64,000 nt of DNA, from NCBI GenBank assembly GCA_024228935.1, contig JAAESX010000051.1, forward strand, positions 16,696-80,695. Direction: 5' to 3'. Position 1 is the stretch's first letter. Every line of letters starts with the position of its first letter. A model generated the notes under the pieces. That model was not told the DNA's origin. It saw only the letters and a list, made by a program, of their open reading frames with translations, and made no database searches. This DNA comes from Pseudomonadota bacterium (GTDB taxonomy: Bacteria > Myxococcota_A > UBA796 > CAJQPC01). Shown here one piece after another: positions 17,859-25,177 of the stretch. A program made the translations under genes and the position numbers.

Positions 17859-19185
17859 GTCCACCACATCCGGCAACGAGCTTCTCGACCGCTGCGAGCA
17901 GGCCATCGCCATCGCGCAGACCGCCGGCGCCCAGGAAGCCGCGGCCGGAGCGAGCAAGTCCCGCTCCGTCGACTTCGAGTACCGCGACGGCAAGCTCGAG
18001 AAGGTGCAGGAGTCGACCTCCCGCAGCCTCGGCATCCAGCTCTACGTGGACGGCCGCTACAGCAGCCACAGCACCACCGACCTGCGCCCCGAGCGGCTCC
18101 AGGCGTTCATCGACGAGGCGGTCGCGCTGACCCGCGCGCTCCAGCCCGACGAGCACCGCAAGCTCCCGGACCCCGAGCTCTACGGCGGCCAGGCCCGCAT
18201 CAAGCTCGATCTGGTGGACGGCACGCTCGACGAGCTGACCGAGGAGCAGCGCATCGCATGGTGCGCCGAGATGGACACCGCCCTGCACGCCGACGAGCAG
18301 GTCATCTCGACCACCTCGGGTGTGTCCCAGGCCAGAAACGACAGCGCCAAGGTGACGAGCAACGGCTTCGGCGGCACGCACCGCAGCACATCGATCTGGA
18401 TGGGCACCGAGGTCACCCTCGACGACCCGGCCGGCGGCCGCCCCGAGGCCTGGTGCTGGACCGGCGGACACCACCGCGACGCCATGTGGACCCCGGCGCA
18501 GACCGCGTCCGAGGCCCTGCGCCTGGGCAAGGAGCGGCTCGGCTCGACCAAGGGACCCAGCCGCAAGACGACGATGGTCGTGGATCCCCGCGCGGGACGA
18601 CGCCTCATCGGCGCCCTGCTGCGAGGAGCCCGGGCGAGGAACATCCAGCAGGGCCGCAGCTTCTGGGCCGATCAGCAAGGAAAGAGCCTGTTCTCCGACA
18701 AGCTCTCGATCGTGGACAACCCCCTGATCCCCCGCGGACTCGCCAGCCGCCACTACGACGGTGAGGGCCTGGCCGCGCGCAAGATGACCCTGGTCGAGGC
18801 CGGCGTGGTCACCGATCTGTACGTCGACACGTACTACGGGCGAAAGGCGGGGATGACCCCCACCACCGGCAGCGGTTCGAACGTGATTGTGACCCCCGGC
18901 GAGGGCGACCTCGCGGCCATCCTCGCGGACGTCGGCGAGTGCGTCTACGTGACGAGCTGGCTCGGCGGGAACCACGACGACACGACCGGCGACTTCAGCT
19001 TCGGGCTGCGTGGCCACGCGATCGAGAACGGCGAGATGGGACCGCCCATCGGCGAGATGAACATCACCGGCAACCTGAAGGACCTCTTCGCATCGCTCGT
19101 GCGAGTGGGCGACGACCCGTGGCTCTTCTCCACCGTATCGACGCCGACCATGGTGTTTGACGGCGTGCAGTTCTCCGGAGCCTGA
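17851..19185 (+). CDS. tldE: TldE/PmbA-family protein
   Basis: 444 residues; partner subunit of TldD, without the HExxxH zinc motif, as expected. Family blocks are clear: KSRSVDFEYRDGKLEKVQES near the N-terminus, NGFGGTHRSTSIW, VVDPRAGRRLIGALL, and GDFSFGLRGHAIENGEMGPP near the C-terminus. No signal peptide is present, in contrast to the adjacent tldD. ATG 17851 overlaps the tldD stop by 8 nt, implying coupled translation and a fixed ratio of the two proteins. Confidence 0.93.
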
Positions 19186-20111
19186 TGGACCGCGACCAGA
19201 TCCAACACGCACTTCGAACCGGCCAGGGACTCCGCGCCGCGCTCGATGCTGCGCGTCGGATCGGTGGCGACGAGGAGGTCCTGGCGCTGTCGTTCCTCAT
19301 GGCCGAGGTGCATCGCCCGCCCTGGGTGGACGACGCCCTGGCCCGGTACTGGGCCCGCTCGGCGACCGAGGACGCCACCACGCGCCAGTTCGCCCAGCAG
19401 ATGCTCATCACGCTCGAGGAGGACCCGGCGGGACGCGCCCCCGGGCTGCTGGCCGAGACCGCCAAGGAAGCGCGCACCGACATCCCGACCGAAGACACGA
19501 AGAAGGCGCTGGCCGCAAGCTGGCCGCGCGTACTCCGGGTGGTGAACCGGCTCATCCAGGACGTCGAGGAGCGAGGCCACAGCAAGCGGATCGAGCGCTG
19601 CATCCGGGACTCGCTGGCCTGGCAGGTGCGCTGGTCGCTCACGCCCACCGACGCCGAGGGGCTTCGCCAGACCCTCCTGAGAGCGCTGCGGGTCGGACTC
19701 TGCGTCACCGACACGCCTCCAGCTGCGCTCTTCGCGGCCCCCCGCCACGCCGTTCCTCTCCTCGGCGAGATCCTTCGGGCGAGCTCGCGCTGGCCGCACC
19801 GCAAGTGGCTGCCGCTGACCCGCGTGGCAGCGAACATGGTGCTCACGGCGCCGCCGACTTCGGCCGACCAGGTCGCGGTGGCGATGCGGTCCGAGCTCCT
19901 GACCGACGACGAGGTCCTGCTGCTCGTCGAGGCGTTGTTGTCGGTCCCTCTCTGGGCGCGCGACCCCTCGTTGCTGATGAACCGGACGTCCGAGTCCGTG
20001 CTCGTCGCGCTCTACGAGGGCACCCCTGAGCCAGGACAGCGCCGACTCGCCGACTTCGTGGCCCGCATGCGCTCTCGAGAGGAGAGCCTAGACATCCAGC
20101 TCGGAGCCTGA
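19185..20111 (+). CDS. Hypothetical helical protein downstream of tldE
   Basis: 308 residues. The start codon shares one base with the tldE stop (TGATG), so it belongs to the tldDE operon. The product is nearly all helical, with Leu/Ala/Arg-rich repeats (for example DDEVLLLVEALLSVPLWARD) and neither membrane segments nor cysteine motifs; it may be a HEAT-like scaffold. I do not recognise it. Its last 24 bp overlap the convergent plsY gene. Confidence 0.8.
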   Translation: MDRDQIQHALRTGQGLRAALDAARRIGGDEEVLALSFLMAEVHRPPWVDDALARYWARSATEDATTRQFAQQMLITLEEDPAGRAPGLLAETAKEARTDIPTEDTKKALAASWPRVLRVVNRLIQDVEERGHSKRIERCIRDSLAWQVRWSLTPTDAEGLRQTLLRALRVGLCVTDTPPAALFAAPRHAVPLLGEILRASSRWPHRKWLPLTRVAANMVLTAPPTSADQVAVAMRSELLTDDEVLLLVEALLSVPLWARDPSLLMNRTSESVLVALYEGTPEPGQRRLADFVARMRSREESLDIQLGA

Positions 20112-20690
20112 GACCAGGCGGCGGATGTTGTCCACGTGCCGGACGACGAGGACGACCCCCAGCACGCCGACGACCGGCAGCACCTCGAGGGCCAGCCATC
20201 CGGCGAGCCCGAGCATCGCCACGAGCGCCACGAGCGCGGCCAGGCTGCTCTTCTTCGACACCGCGAACGTCGCGCCCCACACCGCGGCCGCACCGAGCGT
20301 CGGAAGCGGCGCCAGCACCAGCAGCACGCCCGCCGACGTCGCGACGCCCTTGCCGCCCCGGAACCGCAGCCAGACCGGCCAGCAGTGCCCGACGACCGCC
20401 GAGATCGCGAGGGCCGACGGAAGCCACGGCACCTCGGGCAGCCACACCCCGGCGGCGAGCACGGGGAGCACGCCTTTGGCGATGTCGAGGACCAGCGTGG
20501 CCAGTCCAAGCCGCTTGCCCGCGACCCGCGCGACGTTGGTCGCGCCGATGTTCCCGCTCCCTTGTGTCCGCACGTCGATGTCGGCGAACCGGCGGGCGAG
20601 GACCAGCCCAAACGGCACAGCGCCGAGCAGGTACGTCAAGAGGATGGCAATGCCGGGGACCAGGGGGCGGACGCGCCTCGGATGGGGCAT
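20088..20690 (-). CDS. plsY: Glycerol-3-phosphate acyltransferase PlsY
   Basis: 200 residues. PlsY transfers an acyl group from acyl phosphate to glycerol-3-phosphate in the inner membrane, starting phospholipid synthesis. All three family motifs are present: GAVPFGLVLAR, the conserved GSGNIGATNVAR (residues 44-55) and RFRGGKGVATSAG, between five hydrophobic segments. Length matches the usual 200. ATG 20690 gives MPHPRRVRPLVPGIAILLTY; an in-frame upstream extension is antisense to the MopE-like gene and rejected. It converges with the tldE-operon gene, overlapping by 24 bp, and diverges from the MopE-like gene. Confidence 0.95.
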   Translation of the reverse strand: MPHPRRVRPLVPGIAILLTYLLGAVPFGLVLARRFADIDVRTQGSGNIGATNVARVAGKRLGLATLVLDIAKGVLPVLAAGVWLPEVPWLPSALAISAVVGHCWPVWLRFRGGKGVATSAGVLLVLAPLPTLGAAAVWGATFAVSKKSSLAALVALVAMLGLAGWLALEVLPVVGVLGVVLVVRHVDNIRRLVSGSELDV

Positions 20691-20719
20691 CCTTATCGCC
20701 CGCTGCACCGGAGTTCGCC

Positions 20720-22747
20720 ATGACCTGGCTCCTCGCCCTCGCCTGTACCGACAAGCCCGCCGGGGACTCGGGCTCCACCATCGACTCCGAGTACACGGAG
20801 TGCATCGTCGGCCAGGACGACGACGACATGGACTGCGACGGCTGGTCTGTGGCCGACGGTGACTGCGACGACACCGACTCGTACGCGTACCCGGGCGCCG
20901 ACGACGTCCCCTACGACGGCATCGACAACGACTGCGCGGGCGACGGCGACCTCGTGGACATGGACGGCGACGGCTACGACAGCGACCGCGTCGAGGGCGG
21001 CACCGACTGCAACGACGGCAACCCGACCATCTACCCGGGCGCTCCCGAGGTCTGCTACGACGACATCGACCAGGACTGCGCGGGCGACGAGGACAGCGAC
21101 GACTGCGACGGCGATGGCTTCGACGGCGCGGGCGACAACGCCACGGACTGCAACGACGACGACCCGGAGATCTACCCCGGCCAGGACGAGACCTGGTACG
21201 ACGGCATCGACCAGGACTGCAGCGGCTACCTCGACAGCGACTACGACCAGGACGGCGACGGCGAGGACAGCGACCAGCACGAGCAGTCCGACGGCACGAT
21301 CGGCACGGACTGCGACGACGAGGACGAGCTGACCGGCCAGGGCCTGCCCGAGCTCTGGGACGGCGTCGACCGCGACTGCGACGGGACCGTCGACAACTTC
21401 TCCTGGGCCAACGCCTGGTCGGCCTGGTCACCCAAGTCCGGCGAGGGCGACGGCTTCATCGGCCTGGGCGGCGCCCTGCTCGGTGACCTGGGCGGCGACG
21501 GCTACGCGGACATCGCGATGTGCGGCGTCGGCTCGGACCCCTTCAACGGCACCTGCTTCATCGTCTCGGCCGAGCAGACCGGCATCCCCTCGGCGATGTA
21601 CCACGCCCGGATCGACGGCAGCAGCGAGTACTTCGGCTCGGATGCGGCGAACATCGGCGACATCACCGGGGACGGCATCGACGAGCTGCTCGTCGGCGGA
21701 ATCCTCAGCCACAGCAACGGCTCCGGCATGATCTTCGACGGCGCCGACCTGGTGGCCGGCGGGGACCTGGGGTCGGGCGACGCCATGACCTACTTCACCG
21801 GCAACACCTACCTCGGCACCGACGTCGCCTATGTCGCAGACGTCGACGGGGACGGGCTGAACGAGGTCGCCGGCGGCGTCGGCTACCTGGGCACCGGCCA
21901 CACCATCATCTACTCGGGCGCGGAGGCCTCGGGCGGCGGCGTGATGACCTCGATCGAGGCGATGGTGCAGTTCGACACGCCCAGCGGCGGCGATGTCAAC
22001 GGCAGCACCGTCGGCGGCATGGACTTCGACGGAGACGGCCTGGGCGACATGATGATCGGCGCCTATGTCAGCGGAACGGGAGCGGTCATCCCGGTCACCG
22101 CCGACGACATCCTGGCCGGCGGGGCCCAGTCCATCGCCGACATGACCTGGATCCGCGGCGAGACCTCGACCGACCAGGTCGGCATGGTCAACGGCTGGAT
22201 GGACGACCTCGACGGCGATGGGTACGACGAGCTGCTCATTCACGCGTACGGCCACCTGGGCGCCGCGGGCTACTCGGGCGGCGGCCGCATCTTCCTGCTG
22301 GACGGCGACGAGGTCCCCACCGACGGCGAGCGCTACACCGCCGCCGACCTGGCCGACACCTACATCGACGGCACCCTGGACTACGGCCACGTGCACACCG
22401 CCGAGGAGAGCTCGGACGTCGACAACAACGGCGTCCAGGACCTCATCGCGGTCGAGTCGGGCGACCGGAATTGGGTGAACCTGTTGCTGCTCGAGGGCGA
22501 AGGCCCCGTCACGGCCCAGGCCGGCGTCATCTACGGCGAGGACCTCATCGCCGGCGGCGCGCTGCTGGCCGACATGAACACCGACGAGGCCATCTTCCTG
22601 GGCCGCGAGGGCGACGACCTGACCGGGTTCACGACGCTCGCCGGTGACCTGGACTTCGACGGGCTCGGCGACTTCGTCTTCGGCTCGCCCGCGGGCTCGG
22701 CGAACGCCGGACAGGTGTACTCGGTGCTGAACCGCACGGGCGAGTAG
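20720..22747 (+). CDS. Surface lipoprotein with MopE-type metal-binding and FG-GAP/VCBS repeats
   Basis: 675 residues. MTWLLALAC is an ultra-short lipoprotein signal (Cys9). Residues about 40-225 hold four or five MopE-type motifs of the form DCDD/DCND...YPGA..V.YDGIDNDCAG, known to bind metal (copper in MopE) and common in Myxococcota. From about 235 onward at least seven D-x-D-x-D/N-G loops occur in FG-GAP/VCBS context (GDITGDGIDELLVGG, VADVDGDGLNEVAGG, DLDGDGYDELLIHA, GDLDFDGLGDFVFGSP), indicating a calcium-stabilised beta propeller. It is probably an outer-surface adhesin or metal scavenger. It has its own promoter region of 29 bp divergent from plsY. Confidence 0.9.
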   Translation: MTWLLALACTDKPAGDSGSTIDSEYTECIVGQDDDDMDCDGWSVADGDCDDTDSYAYPGADDVPYDGIDNDCAGDGDLVDMDGDGYDSDRVEGGTDCNDGNPTIYPGAPEVCYDDIDQDCAGDEDSDDCDGDGFDGAGDNATDCNDDDPEIYPGQDETWYDGIDQDCSGYLDSDYDQDGDGEDSDQHEQSDGTIGTDCDDEDELTGQGLPELWDGVDRDCDGTVDNFSWANAWSAWSPKSGEGDGFIGLGGALLGDLGGDGYADIAMCGVGSDPFNGTCFIVSAEQTGIPSAMYHARIDGSSEYFGSDAANIGDITGDGIDELLVGGILSHSNGSGMIFDGADLVAGGDLGSGDAMTYFTGNTYLGTDVAYVADVDGDGLNEVAGGVGYLGTGHTIIYSGAEASGGGVMTSIEAMVQFDTPSGGDVNGSTVGGMDFDGDGLGDMMIGAYVSGTGAVIPVTADDILAGGAQSIADMTWIRGETSTDQVGMVNGWMDDLDGDGYDELLIHAYGHLGAAGYSGGGRIFLLDGDEVPTDGERYTAADLADTYIDGTLDYGHVHTAEESSDVDNNGVQDLIAVESGDRNWVNLLLLEGEGPVTAQAGVIYGEDLIAGGALLADMNTDEAIFLGREGDDLTGFTTLAGDLDFDGLGDFVFGSPAGSANAGQVYSVLNRTGE

Positions 22748-22803
22748 CTCGACGAAAACGAACGGTAAGCCCGACCGGAGCGACCTCGGTCCATCCTGGT
22801 CGC

Positions 22804-23589
22804 ATGAGCACCGAAGTACTTCGCTGGCTGCGCGGTGAGTGGGTCGAGAAGAACCCCGCGTACACGACGTACAAGGCCGTCGGGGTCGCCGACGACGCGG
22901 TCCTCCACATCACCGGTCGGGCCCACGTCGTGGAGAAGCGCGCCCTCCATCGGCACGCCACCCGACGCATGATCCGGCTCGAGCGGGCCGTTCATCCGGG
23001 CATCCGCGGACCGTCGATGGTCGGACTGGTCGACGGGCGGCCGTACTGCATCGAAGAGCTCCCCCCAGAGGACTCGCTCGAGGAGCACCTGTGGACCACG
23101 GGTCCGCTCGACCAGCAGAGCACCATCCGGCTCGGGCTGGATCTCACCGGCATCCTGCAGGCGGCCCACGACATCGGCCTGGTGCACGGCGGGCTCGACC
23201 TGCGCGCGGTCCGAATCGACGCCCACGGCGCGCCGGTCATCGCGAGCTGGGGACCGGTCCGCCACGGCCACTGGCACCCCCACTGCGCTCCGGAGACACG
23301 ACGGAGCCTTCCCCAGACGCCCGCGGACATCTTCGGCATCGGGTACATCCTGGCGAGCTGTCTGCGTGGCGGCCCCATCGACGGAGCCGGGATGGCGCCC
23401 GGCTGGGACGGCCGCAAGGGCAGCGTCCACGACGCCGGGACCGGCGACCTCCACGAGCTGGTCACCGAGCTACTCCTCCGCCACCCCAAGGAGCGGCCTC
23501 CCAGCGCCGAGGAGGTCTACCAGCGCCTGGCGCGAATGCGGCAGGCGGACCGACCGAGCGTCTTGTCCAGGTGGTTCGCCCGAAGTTAG
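22804..23589 (+). CDS. Protein-kinase-like protein, probably a pseudokinase
   Basis: 261 residues. The C-lobe fold of a Ser/Thr kinase is recognisable: AAHDIGLVHGGLDLRAVRID corresponds to the catalytic loop, with HRD..K..N replaced by HGG..L..V, and ASWG stands where DFG should be. The ending HELVTELLLRHPKERPPSAEEVYQRL is a typical kinase C-terminus. There is no glycine loop at the N-terminus. Loss of the catalytic Asp, Lys and DFG predicts no phosphotransfer; it may act as a scaffold or regulator. It has no membrane segment. Nine bases separate it from sfsA. Confidence 0.8.
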   Translation: MSTEVLRWLRGEWVEKNPAYTTYKAVGVADDAVLHITGRAHVVEKRALHRHATRRMIRLERAVHPGIRGPSMVGLVDGRPYCIEELPPEDSLEEHLWTTGPLDQQSTIRLGLDLTGILQAAHDIGLVHGGLDLRAVRIDAHGAPVIASWGPVRHGHWHPHCAPETRRSLPQTPADIFGIGYILASCLRGGPIDGAGMAPGWDGRKGSVHDAGTGDLHELVTELLLRHPKERPPSAEEVYQRLARMRQADRPSVLSRWFARS

Positions 23590-23598
23590 ACCGACGCG

Positions 23599-24285
23599 GT
23601 GGACCTTCCGCCGCTGACTCGAGGCACCCTGCTCCGGCGCTACAAGCGCTTCCTTGCGGACGTCGAGCTCGAGGACGGCAGCGTCGTCATCGCGCACTGC
23701 CCCAACCCCGGCCGCATGACGAGCTGCCAGGGAGCGGGCTGGCCGGTGTGGCTGACGCATCACGACAACCCCAAGCGCAAGCTCAAGTGGACGTGGGAGC
23801 TCACCCGGAACCCGGACGGCGCCTGGATCCTCGTGAACACGGCGCGGCCAAACGCCATCGCCAAGGAGGGGATCGAGTCGGGACGCATCGCCGAGCTCGC
23901 GACGTACGAGACGCTGCGGACCGAGGTGAAGTACGGCGACAGCCGCATCGACCTGATGCTCGACGACACGCTGGTCGAGGTGAAGTCCGTCACGCTGAGG
24001 CACGCCGACCGCGAGGCCCGCTTCCCCGACGCCGTGACCAAGCGCGGCACGAAGCACCTGGGCGAGCTGGTCCGCGCCCATGAGGAGGGGCGCCGCGCCG
24101 TGCTGCTCTTCCTGCTCGGCCGGGACGACTGCGACAGCGTCCGACCCGCGGATTCTGTCGATTTGGCGTATGGAAATGCCCTCAGGGCTGCGCACGCGGC
24201 CGGTGTTGAGGTATTGGCGTATCGACTGGACATCGATGACACCTACATCACGGTCGGGGACCGCGTCCCCGTCCACCTGACCTGA
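23599..24285 (+). CDS. sfsA: SfsA family protein
   Basis: 228 residues from GTG 23599. Family blocks are present: AHCPNPGRMTSC near 34-45, TARPNAIAKEGIESGRI, DSRIDLMLDDTLVEVKSVTL with the PD-(D/E)XK-like D...ExK residues, and PDAVTKRGTKHLGELV. SfsA was named for sugar fermentation stimulation in E. coli and has a nuclease-like fold with an N-terminal OB domain; its true substrate is unsettled. Length is normal. It follows the pseudokinase by 9 bp and precedes a lipoprotein gene by 7 bp. Confidence 0.93.
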   Translation: MDLPPLTRGTLLRRYKRFLADVELEDGSVVIAHCPNPGRMTSCQGAGWPVWLTHHDNPKRKLKWTWELTRNPDGAWILVNTARPNAIAKEGIESGRIAELATYETLRTEVKYGDSRIDLMLDDTLVEVKSVTLRHADREARFPDAVTKRGTKHLGELVRAHEEGRRAVLLFLLGRDDCDSVRPADSVDLAYGNALRAAHAAGVEVLAYRLDIDDTYITVGDRVPVHLT

Positions 24286-24292
24286 GGGCCCC

Positions 24293-25168
24293 ATGTTCCT
24301 TCTTCTTCTCGCTTGCAACGGCAAGGACGACAACAACACCGACAGCGACTCCGGGCTGGAGGTGAACTCGCCGTTCTCGGTCGACACCGCACCATCCGGC
24401 AACATGGACTGCGTCCAGGAGGAGCTGACGAGCTCCCCCGAGGCCAAGTACGTCGGCAACGCCGAGATCGCGCTCTCCATCGCCATCCAGGGCAGCAACG
24501 ACCCCATCCCGGACTTGCAGATCGTCGTCACGGGCTCGGGCGAGGAGCCCCTGACCGTCGACGCCGACGAGGACGGCAACGCCGGTACGCCCAGCCTGCG
24601 GGTCTGCACGCCGCTGTCCGCGGTCGTCGGCCACAAGGCCGGCGGCGAGGGCGGCCAGGTCGTCAACACCACCAGCGCCAAGATGCTCGGCCCGGACGAC
24701 ACCCAGTGGCGTGTGGCGGCGGTCACGAAGGGCCAGTTCGAGAACTACGCGAACCAGCTCGGCGTCGAGCGCCAGCAGGGCACCGGGATCATCAGCGGCA
24801 CGATCAAGGCCTGCGGCGCGGACGGGCTCGACCACGTCCAGCTCTCCGTCGAGAACGGCAACGGCACCGTCGCCTGGGGCTACGTCGGCGACGACGGCTG
24901 GGGCTCGGGCGAGTGGACGAACGAGGGCGGCGGGTTCGCCGCGGTCAACGTCCAGGCCGGGCCGAACACGCTGACCGCCTGGATCTGGAACGGCGAGAAG
25001 CACGTCCCGGTGGCGCGCGCCGAGATCTCCGTCCCCGCGGACGGTGTGCGGTCCATCCAGCTCCAGGCCGGCAAGAACGGCGAGCTCAACGTGCCCGGGG
25101 AGTGCACGGAGACCAACGGCGGCGGTGGTGACACCGGCGGCGGTGGCGGTGGCGACACCGGCGAGTAG
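24293..25168 (+). CDS. Small-signal lipoprotein, beta-rich, Gly/Asp/Thr tail
   Basis: 291 residues. MFLLLLAC (Cys8) is a minimal lipoprotein signal followed by an Asp/Ser-rich tether (NGKDDNNTDSDSG). Two beta-sandwich-like parts follow: about 55-120, resembling an Ig-like domain (PDLQIVVTGSGEEPLTVDAD), and 160-265, with aromatic strands (TVAWGYVGDDGWGSGEW). The C-terminus is a low-complexity GGGGDTGG run. No recognised family. It lies 7 bp after sfsA and converges with the HtrA-like gene (9 bp between stops). Confidence 0.8.
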   Translation: MFLLLLACNGKDDNNTDSDSGLEVNSPFSVDTAPSGNMDCVQEELTSSPEAKYVGNAEIALSIAIQGSNDPIPDLQIVVTGSGEEPLTVDADEDGNAGTPSLRVCTPLSAVVGHKAGGEGGQVVNTTSAKMLGPDDTQWRVAAVTKGQFENYANQLGVERQQGTGIISGTIKACGADGLDHVQLSVENGNGTVAWGYVGDDGWGSGEWTNEGGGFAAVNVQAGPNTLTAWIWNGEKHVPVARAEISVPADGVRSIQLQAGKNGELNVPGECTETNGGGGDTGGGGGGDTGE

Positions 25169-25177
25169 ACCCGGGCT

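Noticed and set aside
20088..21431. 447-codon minus-strand frame covering plsY and more.
   Set aside because: Only the last 200 codons are PlsY; the first part is antisense to Asp-rich MopE repeats and consists of Arg/Pro/Ser runs.
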